From NCBI RefSeq assembly GCF_000002425.4, contig NC_037269.1, forward strand, positions 7,189,164 to 7,253,163: DNA of 64,000 nt. Reading direction: 5' to 3'. Position numbers and translations under genes: made by a program. Under the pieces are notes generated by a model. It worked only from the letters and a program-made list of their open reading frames with translations. It did no database searches and was not told where the DNA came from. Shown piece after piece: positions 11,403 to 23,000 of the stretch. Each line of letters starts with the position of its first letter. The first letter of the stretch is position 1. The DNA comes from Physcomitrium patens. Taxonomy: Eukaryota; Streptophyta; Bryopsida; Funariales; Funariaceae.

Positions 11403-14400
11403 GTTAATCTTCTTCTACTAATGCAGGACGTCCTCATTTCACTCTTGATGGTATCTTTGCATTGTCTCTTAGCCATGAGTGAGGTTTTGTGCAAGTTTCC
11501 ATGTTGCATCTTTAATAGGATAACCTTTCCAAAGAAATTTGTATTGAAGTTGTGGATGTCCAGTGCCATGACGAAGGTAGTGATGCTCCAAAATGTTGTC
11601 CACTTCATATTTTTCTTGGTCATCAACTACAACTGGTGGTGGTGGTGGTCGTGGTGGTTGGTATTAATTTGGAAAGCGCTTTGGCTTAATATGAAATTCC
11701 TTCAGTTGCAAAATATGGAAGACTAGATGGACCCAAATATGTAGTAGAAGCTCATTGCAATATACAACATAAAAAATTACTGCAGAAATGTGGAAAGTTC
11801 CAAGCCACCAAGGTGCTAGTTTACGAATTTGGGTTGATATAGCAAGTGACAAGTTGGTATTAGAGAGTAATACCTAATCACATTCCCAAAAGATCTTGTA
11901 TTACCAATGATTATCTGCATATTACTTTTGTTGATTTTGTGCAATAGGGAGGCGGTGTCGTGCCTCTTGTAAGATCATTGTAAGCCATTGTATAAATTCC
12001 TCCATTTATCAGCTTGTTGGAATTGATGAAACGATGGAGAATTGCTAGCATTATTAGATGTTGACATGTATTAAGAAAAAATGGTGAATGATCAGTACTT
12101 GCTTGAATACTATCATTATAAGAAAATTCCAATGGCATGAAGTATTCATCCCAATCATTATGATGAAACCCTACAAATACGTGCAACATATCTTTCAAGG
12201 TCCAATTTGTATCCTCTATTTGTCCATCTTTTTGAGAATAAAAGACTATAAATATGGCAAGTCATATACCTAATAGCTTAAATAAGGCTTGCCAAAAACT
12301 TCCCATGAAGCATGAATCCCAATCTGAAATGATGACACAAGGTAATCCATGGTGACAAAAGACGGTATCAAAGAAGACTCATGTAAGCGTTAGGACATTA
12401 ATATCTGAATGCACTATGACCAAGTAAAGTTGCTTCAAGAGTCAATTCACAAAGATGGCAACCACAATATGATTATGAGTTGTTTGCAGCAAATACATAA
12501 TAAAATCCATAGTTGCTTATTCTCAATAAGTAATAGATAGTGGTATTGGCTACAATAGTTCAAGAGATGCTATGTTGCATGCTTTGTTATATTGACATGA
12601 CTCATAGGAACGTACAAAGGTTCAAACATCATGATTCAAACTTACCCAAAACTATATCCTTGAGATCTGTTTTAAGGTCTTCTCTCATTCTAGATGTCCA
12701 AATATTGGATTGTCATGTTTCTCATGAAGTATGTGCATTCGGAGTTTAGTATTACCAAGTATATAAATTTACTTCTTGAAATAGAGTAAGCCATCACCAA
12801 AAGTACAATCCTAATATGATATATCATCCACCTTCAATCGATCGCTAATTATCTTAAAATAAATATAGTATTCCGTAGCTTCCTTCCATTCTACCTCTTT
12901 AGTTAGATCTGAAATCATACTTACTAATGGTAGCTATTTTTGCCTTATCTTTTGATTCGTCTTTCAAGTTTTAACTTCGTAATAAATTATTTGGCACAGT
13001 ATTTATTACCATTATTTATACTCAAGTTAGATATTAAAAAGCTGCAATTGTTCTTTCCAATGATGATGATGTGATTTCATATTTTCCAGATGCAAATCAT
13101 GTAGCAAGGCTTGATAGTTAGTCTGAACAACCACTGGCTTTGTCAATAGATAGTGTCGCCACATCTTTATGGCATGTACAATTATTAATTACTCTCGATT
13201 ATGTGCAGAGTAATTGCGCTCTGCCCTTCTGAGCTTGTGTGATTTATATGCCATATATTGAAGGTCCCTACCAAAGTCTTTTTAAAAGACCAGTCCAATA
13301 GCAAAGTCAGAAGCATCGATGTCAAGCATACAAGGGAGATTATGATCACACGGTTGCAATATTAGAGTAGTAATGAGTGCCTCCTTCAACTTATCAAAGG
13401 CATTTTGCTGATCCAATTTCCATTCAAATGGGACACCCTTCTCCAATATGTTTGTCAATGAGGCAACAATATGAGCAAATTGCCAAATAAAATGGCGATA
13501 GTATTTAGCAAGGCCTAAATTGAGCAAACTTCAAAAGCATCTTTAGAGGTTGGCTAATCTTCCCACTGCTTTCACCTTATCTTGTTCCATATGTAAGCCT
13601 TCGGGGGACACCACATGCCCCAAAAAAGTAACTTCAGACTTCCAAAGTTCATACTTTGATTATCTTGCAACTCGTATAGCACCTCTCATAGGTCTTGCTC
13701 ATGCTTTTTAGGGATTTTACTATATATGAAGATATCATCAATGAAGATGACTACATACATATCTAAAAGATCTAAAAATAATCTATTTATCTCATTCATA
13801 AAAGAAGTTGGAATATTGGTGATGCCAAAGGGTAAAAATAGCCATTCAAAATATCCATAGCACATACAAAATACCAACTTTTTTACATCCTCTTTTACAA
13901 TAGGTGTTTGTTAATAGCCACTCTAAAGATCCAATCTACTATAGATGGTTATACCTTGAAGTTGGTCAAGAAGATCATTTATGCATAGAAGTGGATATAT
14001 ATTTTTAACAATTTGCTTATTGAAACCTTGATAGTCAATGCAAAAACAAAGTCCACCATCTTTCTTAAGTGCAAAAAGTATAGGTGCTTCCCATAGTGAT
14101 ATGCTTTCTCAAATGAGGCCTTTTTCCAAGAGTTCATCCAATGTCTTTTGCAGCTCTTCAAGTTCTTTTGATACTAGGCGATAAATTGGTCGACTTATTG
14201 GTTTGGCTTCAGACAATAGTTCTATTTGAAAGGAGGCACCTTGATCAAGAAATATGCCACTAGGTAGGTTGGTTGAAAAGACCTCCTGATATTTCCATAT
14301 GAATTGCTCTGCCCGTTTTATTTCTTCGATCGTCTTTCCCACCATTGACATGAGATTTGGAACCATCATATATATTGGTTGCTCTTGTTGTAATTGCTTC

Positions 14401-16004
14401 TTCTTAAAGATTATTCCTACAAGTAAGTATTTGATTAGAAGTTATTTTTTTTCTCTTCACTTGATGTGGAGGTGCAAAGAGTTACCTTGCATCCTCCATC
14501 TTCAAAAGAGATTGTCATTGCTACTCAATCAACTTTCTTATTTTCCATCTCTAGCCATGGCATATTAAAGATAACAACATATCTTAACTTTGTCGCCTTG
14601 AATCTCTCTCTTAAGACGTAGGTGTCTGTTAATGTCAAGATTTTTTCTTCACACATCTCACTCAACATGTTTTCTCGGTCATCTATAAGATATATACTTC
14701 CTCCTTTGATTTCCTTGGTTTTATTTCTAAGCTAATTGGTAGTTTCAATTGAGATGCAATTTTTTGTAGAGCTACAATTTATAAGTACTTGACATGGTTG
14801 TCCTTTTACTAGTCCCATTAGATGTACTAGTTGATTCTTTTTACACTTGTTTGAGGCTATGCCATTTGACTTTGAGAGATAGTAGTTACCTCTAATACTG
14901 GCCCTCAGTGGTTTTATTGGAGAGCCCCATTTTCTTATTCTTATTCATTATTGATTCAATTAATTTCGAAACTATGAACTCGCCTTATCCTGTTAATACT
15001 TATAATTTGATATTTTGGACAACCTATGATCTGATGGCTTAATTCTTGACAATAAAAACATAATTATTTTTGTACCAATATATATTATCTTTGTGGTGTC
15101 AATGATCCTTGTAATGTATTAATATCCATTGGTATTGGTTGTTGTGCTATAATATTAGATAGTGGCATAAGACTTTGTGCTATAGGTCATGCTCCACAAT
15201 TTCTGAAATCTATAGCATTGACCCTCTCTGCAAGCCAAATCGCCTCTTCAAATGTTTGTAGATCCCTTAGCTCCACCTCTCATTGGACTTTAGGTTTCAA
15301 ACCTCGTAGGAATCAATCCATCTTCTCCAGTTTTGAAACATTGTCAATTTGAAGACATAGGGACTTGAATTGAAAGACATAATCTTACACCAACCTAGCT
15401 TGTGTAAGATTTATCAACTGATTGTGTGCTATCTTTTTTGCATTGATGGATTGGAATTGATTCCTAAACTCGGTCTCAAACTCCTCCCAATCACAAAATC
15501 CACCTTGAGCTCCGTAGCTTTGAACTTGATGTTGCCACCAAATGGTTGCCACATCCTTCAAATAGGTGGTTGCATATATAATTTCTTTACTAGTATTTGT
15601 CCCAAATAGTTGGAAGTATTGTCGCATATTAAAGAGCCATTGACATACATCTTCTTCTTTTGAAGTTTCAGAGTATGTACTAGGCTTACTCAATTTCAAC
15701 CCAACAGGTGTCGACTCTTTTGTTGTTGAGGCTTCTATTTGCCCTTGTAAAGTAGTTATGTGCTCTAAGAGGTGTTGTATTGAGCCTCCAATTAAGATTC
15801 CTCTGCCATATCTCCCATACTGTAATTTCTCTACTAGACTCCACTATTATAATATCCTTTCACCTCCCGATTGACTTTTTTAAGAGTAACTTATAGTAGC
15901 CTCAATACAATATCCAATGTAACCACAACAACTGACCTTGGACTATATGATGACTATTGACATGCTACCAAAAATAAATAGTCTAATACTAGTTTTGATA
16001 CCAA

Positions 16005-16554
16005 TGAAACAAAACTAGACTATCTCAAGAGACCAAGATATTTCTATTCCACAACAACATAAAGTCTCTTCATAAAATAGGACAAAATAAACCAAAATAG
16101 AACTAAATGGAAATACACAAAATAAGATATAAAAGACAACTAAGCAGATAGAAACAAAATAGAACAGAATTAAACAAAAAGATACAAAACCAAATTTTAC
16201 TAAGAGAAAAGGTCTGAAGCCATACTTGATCAGATGCCTGAAAAGGCCCTGGCCAATCCTATTTATATCTTATTCTACCACCCTAGACTTTCTAGAATGT
16301 TCTTAGGTGGTAGATCCTACCTAGATAACCACCTTAAACTTCTTTTCTAAAAGATTCTATAGTAGGTTCAATCTAGATAACCACTCTAAGCCTTTTTTAG
16401 AAGATTTTATGGTGAGCCCTATCTAAATAACTGCCCTAAATTCTTTTGGAATGTTCTATGGTGGATCCTACCTAGTCCACTACCCTAACCTTAATTCTAG
16501 AAACTTCCATGGTTCTAACTATCTATATAATTATCTTTTTTATATCATATTACA
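16005..16554 (-). repeat. 5' LTR of element B
   Basis: About 550 bp, TG...CA bounded in minus orientation and followed by the tRNA-Met-type primer site at about 15988-16004. Confidence 0.9.
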
Positions 16555-18672
16555 ACCTAAGTACAATACTCAATATTATCCAAAGAAATAATATAATGAT
16601 AAAATAAGGAGTACGATTGCCAAAGAGGATGATGTGTTAAAATATGAATTTTTTCAGCTATAATAGGGACCCTATAGCTGAAATCTTATATAATATTTAG
16701 TAAAGGTCTTATCCTCTCTTTAGATTCTTCACCTTGTTTTATATTAGGAGTTTGTTTTGAACTAAAAAATCACAAAGTCTTTGCCTTACCAAATTTAAAA
16801 GCTTCATTTTTTTTTTTTTTATAGATAAAGTCTTTATTAAAAAATAAAAAATATTTTTAGTCAAAAATAATAAACTTGTGCATATAGAAATCATAGATGA
16901 TTGTTTGTTGTCCTCTGGAGATGTTATCTATGAAACAGTTTCTTTAGATGTAGTAACTAAAGATCATAATAGTTTAATAATATTCAAAATTATTAAATCT
17001 CTATCCAATCCTATTATTTTTGGATTATTATGGCTAAAGAAGTATAACCTTCAAATGAATTAGACTTCTTGTAACCTTAATTTTTTCTATAGTTTAGTTC
17101 AAAATTTTGCTATTCAAATAAAAATCCATAAGTCTAATACAATCAAACTCTTGTTGGTAAGTATAAGAGCTTTCATGCATATAAGAAAAAAAGGATCAAC
17201 TTTTGTTGTATATATTACATCTATTTTCAATAGAAAAAAGACTTCAAGTGGCATTCTAAGTCAATACAAAGATTATTAAGATGTTTTTGAGAAGTAAAAT
17301 ATACATATTCTTTTAGAATATTATTTAAATGATTGTTCCATTGATCTTTAAGATAGAGCTTAACCACCATTTAGACCAATCTATAATTTATTATAATATA
17401 AATTACTGCATTTAAAGAATACATTGACAAGAACTTGCCTAAAAACTTCTTTTGATATTTTAAATCTATAATAGGAATTCTTGTCTTATTTGTGAAGAAA
17501 AAAGATGGATCATTGCAAATTTGTATAAACTATCGACTTTTCTAAAGCATTCTTTACGTAAACAAATGCATCAAACTTTACTATAGATGTGGCATTGTCA
17601 CAAATAAGAATAAATGATAAGCTTTACTTTATAGCTTTCTATTCTAAGAAACTTTTAGCAGTCAAGATTAATTATGAGATCTACAACAAAGAGCTTTTTA
17701 TAATCGTGGATTCATTTCAAGAATGACATAATTATCTAAAATGTGCATTTAGTCTAATTACCATATATATGGATCAGAAGAACCTTGAGTACTTTATATT
17801 AATGCATGTTTTGAATTGTCGCAAAGCACATTGGAGAATGTTTTTATAAAAATTTGATTTCAAGATCACTTATTGACCTGGAAAACAACAAGATTTATTA
17901 CACTCCTTTTAAAGATGTTCTTAACTTGTACCTAAAGAAAAAGATGTAACTTTTTATCAAGGAAGAATGTTTTTTTTGAAGCCAAAGCATTTTCATCTTT
18001 GAACAATGAAATCAACATTAACTATTGATTCAACTTTTTTTAAATAAATTCAATCAAATATATTCTTTGATCATATTGTTCATGATATTAAAAATATATT
18101 TTTTAAGTCTCATAAAAACTCTAAGTTTGTATTTAAAAATAATCTGTTAAATTTTGAAAAAAAAATTATAAATTCCAAAAGATGAAATACAACTACCTAT
18201 TCTTCAAACTTATCACTATTCTAACTATTCCAACAATTAGATATTTTGGATATGACAAGACTGGAGTTAATGTTGAGAGATTTTTGGTGGTCTCAAAAGT
18301 TTTGACATGGCATTTGGTTGGATGTAAGAAGTTTGGTTGGTTTCCAGTCCAATTGTGTTGTTCCCTTCAGCTCTATTCTTCAATCATTCTATCTCTGTTG
18401 ATCATAATTGACTTTGACTTTCACCAGTAAAAAAGACAAAGACAGTCATAAATCATCCTATAATCGCATGCGACCTTGTCATGTAACACATTGACCTGCA
18501 GAAGAGTAGTAGAGTCGGAAGAAAGATTTTACTCGAGAAGAACCATAACAAACATACACTCATAGTTGGAATTCAACTAACTTCCATGCTGTTGCTGAGG
18601 AAAGGTGTGAACAGTATGTATCACATGGTTATCAAACCACAAGGTCATGAAGAGCCGAGACTTTTCATGCAC

Positions 18673-20002
18673 CTGGGACGATAAATCATAAACTGTAATT
18701 TTCAGCTACTCCACGGAATCCTCAAGAGTCGCTACTTGGATCATATTCTCATCAACTAATCGCTTGCTCAAATCTGTCTACTGAGAAATAAATTATTACA
18801 AGTGCTGATCCATTCCTCTACAAATTAAGTCGAAGAACGTAAAGAATCAAGCGTAGAAAAAGCTTGCGAGGTTCAGTTGCAGATACATACCGTTCATCAG
18901 CATCAGCTTAGGTCATCTCCAGCTGCTCCAGAGGAAGATGCAGATCCTCTTCTAGGTCGTCTCGCCTCCAACATTGCTCAATCAAGTTCAAATTTTCTGT
19001 GCTCGGATATAACAAAGACTGTTCCTCTAAATCTTTAATAGCACACCATTTCATCTTAACCTCTTCCTTGAGCTGACCTCTGTTGCTCTTCAATTCCTTA
19101 GCCAAGTTCTGCAGCTTTTCAGTCCCCTATACTGCCATTCCTGGGGTGCTTTTTAAATCGATAAAAAGTGCATTTCAAGACAGTCGAATCTGCAACTGCT
19201 GCTGCAAGTCTGCATTTCCAGGCTGAGTAACTTGACTTTCAACTGATTCTTATCAATTGTCATAAGTGACAACTGGGTACACGGGCTAAGAACTGTCCAA
19301 ATCCTGAATCTTGGTACGAAAGATCACATTTTCAGCCTTATTTCTAACAACATAATTTTGCGGGTTACTGCCACCAAGCGTAGCACAATTGGTAATACCC
19401 GCAGGCAACGTAAGTGATCGGACTTCAGAGACCTCTTATAGAGTACGATCTGCTATTCTAGCAGCATTCCTTTTCTGCTCGCTTCTGGATAGCCCGCCTT
19501 AGAACTTCTCCTTCTCGTAAATCTCAACAAGAGCAGCCTCCACCTTGGCCATCTCTTCTTTTTCTTTGACCATCTGATGTAACCGTGACTAGAATTTACC
19601 GAGCTCCATGAGCACGCTTTCCTGCAAAAGAATGCTGGTCTAAACTAAAACTTTTAAACAACTCATTGGTTCGAAGTTGTTCCTTTTTCTCGTTCCATGC
19701 GACTTGCTCTCCTTACTCTCCCGACGGCAAAGAATTATATTTCTGAAAACAACTACTGCATGATAAGAGACGACTATGGGCTTCAGTGGTACTCCCAGCA
19801 GAGCCTCCAAGTTTTTCTCTTGAAAAGCATTAAATTTTTGTAAATAAGCAAAACTGACTCCACGACGTGTGCATCCGAGCTTTCCCTACAAAAGAGTCCC
19901 ACTTCTCAAAACATCAGATCACTCACGCCCCGGAAGTTTTCTCAGCTGAGTTCACAAGCATCAGAGCATCGAGGAAAATCACTTCAGGCTCATGTTCTAA
20001 AA
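18673..20002 (-). pseudogene. Decayed tail exons of the kinesin-12 gene
   Basis: Downstream of the last open kinesin exon, three coiled-coil stretches are still readable on the minus strand. About 19985-19880 gives [20 protein letters not shown] and then a stop. 19623-18890 keeps one frame for about 245 codons (ESVLMELGK, LHQMVKEKEEMAKVEAALVE, KELKSNRGQLKEEVKMKW) and carries about nine in-frame stops. 18780-18673 gives TDLSKRLVDENMIQVATLED and one stop, with plausible splice sites at both edges. Heptad-like Leu/Glu/Lys-rich composition fits the long tails of phragmoplast-orienting kinesins. The frame continuity means these were exons, and the stops mean they no longer extend the protein. Element A abuts on the far side. 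Confidence 0.75.
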
Positions 20003-23000
20003 TTACATCTTGCTCCTTCTTTTACAAGTGCATATGCATATTACAGAAAATAAAAGTTTCTTTAATTTAGGAGAAGCCAAAAGATAAGAGAAGTTGCATG
20101 ATTCTAAGTTGCCGAACCTGTCTAAAGCAACACCTTCCCACTCTTGATCGAGCTTGAATAACTTACCATCTTCTGAGGTGGACTTGGACTCAACGTCTAG
20201 ACTTCGATGTCCTCCCTTAAAAGATTCTATCCTCGCCTTCTCACCATGTAGCTCAGTCTGAGGATTCTCCAATTGCTGCCGAAGCTGTTCATTGGTTGCT
20301 CGAACCTCTGCGAGGCATTGACGCTCCTCTAAAAGTGCCGCTTCTAGTGTTTCCACTTTCAGCTGAAGCTGCATAATAGTCACTGAGTTTTTTACCTCAG
20401 CCTCGTCATCGTGCGTCCCTTCCTCCCATCTGAAACTTTTAATTGCATCGGATTCACCATCTATGGTGTCCAGCTCCAGTTGTAACTGCAAGATAGCGTC
20501 ATGATGCCTCACCGTTTTCTTCCTCGTTGCCTTGCTATCATCCGTGCTTAACACACACTCACGATTAATTTTGCGTTCGATCTCTTGATATTTCACGTAA
20601 TTAGCCATTTGCACCTCAAGTTCGCATCTGCGTTTGTGCTCATCTTCTAATCTTGCATGCATTTCAATAATCTCTGCCTGTAACTGGCCTACCATAAAAT
20701 TTTCATATGAAGCTTCTGGAACTCCACTCTCCAATGCTGGTGTCTTTCGCTGCAACCTTTCCACGAGCGATTCAACTTCTTCCAATGAATCCCTTGTCCA
20801 CTGGGTCCAGAGCCATCAATTTTTGTTAGCTAACAAAATATCCCTGGAGCACCCCATGCTCTGGACTTTAGCTCGACCTTCTTACCATGTTTCATACTAA
20901 TGTAACTGGAGAGTGAAAAGGAGTGGACGTGTGCCAACTCAATTGAGAACCAAAGTAGACACTACTCCGAAACTGGAAAAATCTTTCCTCGCGCCCCTCA
21001 AAATTCAGAATGAAACCGTTTTAAAAACGAAAAAGGATTCTGAAAGGAGTTTTCTTTCCTATTGATTTCCTTTTTGACTGCTTTAAAGTTTTAAAACTGG
21101 TATTCCCCTGAACGAGACAGAAAGGATAGCATTAAGCATTTACAGAACTTGAATTGTTTCACAAGACAGTGGAAGTTGGTGCCTCAAAGTAAAAATAATA
21201 TTCGAGTTCTAGGCACCTGGAGTTCTGTCTGCAGATTAGTGGACTCCTGGGTTGCCTCCTGCAACTGTATCTCAAGCTGGCTTCGGCTGCTCGCTTCTTG
21301 CTCAGCTTTCTCTTCGCTCTGATTCATGTTCAATAGACCACATGAGTCCCAGAGAAATTGATTGAATAGCATTAGCTTCTCAATAGAAGGACCCATGCCA
21401 CTGAATTTAAATAAATGTTCTTTACCTTCAGAAGCTGTGCCTTCAGCTCAAACATCAATTCGTGGTGCTGTGCTTGCTTTAACTCTAAACAATTAACCTC
21501 AAGTGCTTTCTCCAGCTGAAGATTAGAAAGTTAAACAAGATTACTCACTGTTCGATAAAGAAGAGCAGGCCCGGAATAAGAAGAGATGATTGATTTCTCT
21601 TCAGTGACGTATTCTACTAAAGCACGTTTCTTGCTTAATTTGTTACTAGTGGGATACTTCACCAGTAAAATATTTATGAGAAAACCAAAACGCTGCACAG
21701 GTTACTTGTAAATACAAAAAAATGATCTGAAACTAGCAAAATTTGATTTGCGAAGTGGACGACAGAACTGCTGCGAAATACATACGGGTACCTTCATCGT
21801 TCCAAGGTCTTGTTGGAGCTTTTTGCACTCGTCCTGCGAGCTCTCAAGCTCTATTCGCAATACATCCAGCTCACTGCCAAGTAATACCATTAGCATCTAT
21901 ACAAGAAAAACGTATGTTAAAACTATTTTCATGTTCATGACAGAGGAATTTAAGGTGGAACTCAATAATACCTTACGATCCTCTGATTGGCATCTAAACT
22001 GGTCCGAAGCTTCATTCGACATTCTGAGAGCTCTCTCTGATAAGAACCAACCTCATTCCGAAGACGCTTCGTTACTTGTCTCTCAGAGACAAGCTTCACC
22101 ACCAACATCTCTGGCTGGTGTAAACAAGACAAGCAATTATGAGTTAAATGGATAGACACAATATCTAAGGAACTAGTATGAATAATTCTCTTCGAGTCTT
22201 TACCCCAAAAATAAAGGAGGAACATCACAGCAAAAAAATTGTGTATAAGAATTAAAGAGTGGCTGAATTATATGATGCATGGTTACAATGTTAACCTTGT
22301 GAAGCAAAGCTATTGGACTTAATACCGCTCTACCAAACTGCAAGAAGGACCCTTCAAATGAGTTCAAATCGGTAGAAAGGTCATCATTCAGTTCTGACAA
22401 ACGCACGGTTGGTATTGCTGAATTATTCTGCCTCCGCAGGCGAGCTAACTCATCCTGTTTCAAAATGCGGAAGCTAAATTCGGTAAGAAACTCCACAACC
22501 CAACCCTGAAAAGAGTAATCTAATTTAGTGGACAGTCTCCACACACAATTCAGAATATTGATCGTTACAACCCTTGGGAAGAGAATCTTCAACATCAAAA
22601 ATAAGAAGAGATAATTGAGATTCACCTTCAACTGTTGGATATGCTCTTTCGATCCTTTCGCCTCTCTAGAAGCATCCTCACCGACAACAGCCTGACCATC
22701 CATGACCGATTAAATAAAAGATCGAGAGGTTTTTGTCAATATCCTCGCGTAGAAATTCAACAGTTAAAGCGCAGACAACTCACATTATTCTGAATGAACT
22801 TTGCGCGCTGAGCAAACTTAAGGGTGCTGAGCGTCTCCGACGATGCACTGCAAGCGTAGCAGAAATAAAAATCTGTTTATCATGTCTTTAGCTCATCTTA
22901 ACAATTTGTAGTGTTTCAAATTGAAGTGAGAGATTAAACAGAAGTTGAATACCAGCTGGAGGGGCTGATGTTGGCGATGATTGTAGTTTTAGAGTTGCCT

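Larger units (their letters stand above)
10864..16554 (-). mobile_element. Ty3/gypsy LTR retrotransposon B nested in A
   Basis: A nearly full-length gypsy element of 5.7 kb on the minus strand, bounded by two LTRs (10864-11402 and 16005-16554) and by a near-matching 5-bp target repeat (ATCTA at 10859-10863, ACCTA at 16555-16559). Just inside the 16-kb LTR, a TTGGTATCA sequence on the minus strand matches an initiator-Met tRNA primer site. Parts from high to low coordinate: gag 15385-15699, CCHC zinc knuckle 15019-15060 (CX2CX4HX4C), reverse transcriptase about 13680-14370 (VVIFIDDIFIYSK), RNase H about 13280-13530, integrase about 11900-12300 and a 3' integrase/chromodomain-like part to about 11400. 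The LTRs differ by roughly 15% by eye, which suggests an age of some millions of years. It is broken many times. Confidence 0.92.
9150..18430 (+). mobile_element. Decayed Ty3/gypsy LTR retrotransposon A, interrupted by element B
   Basis: An old Ty3/gypsy element in plus orientation, split by another gypsy element. Parts in order: 5' LTR about 9150-9665, gag-like region about 10050-10863, then beyond the insertion a protease-like region about 16870-17060 (NPIIFGLLWLKKY), reverse transcriptase about 17460-17560 (VKKKDGSLQICINYR), RNase H about 17590-17830 and the start of integrase about 18190-18420. The gag-pr-RT-RH-IN order and the RT/RH style identify gypsy rather than copia. No 3' LTR is seen before the decayed kinesin tail begins near 18.66 kb, so the 3' end is missing. 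The coding parts are broken many times. Its LTR belongs to the same family as the solo LTRs at 27.8, 35.9 and 36.2 kb. Confidence 0.85.
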
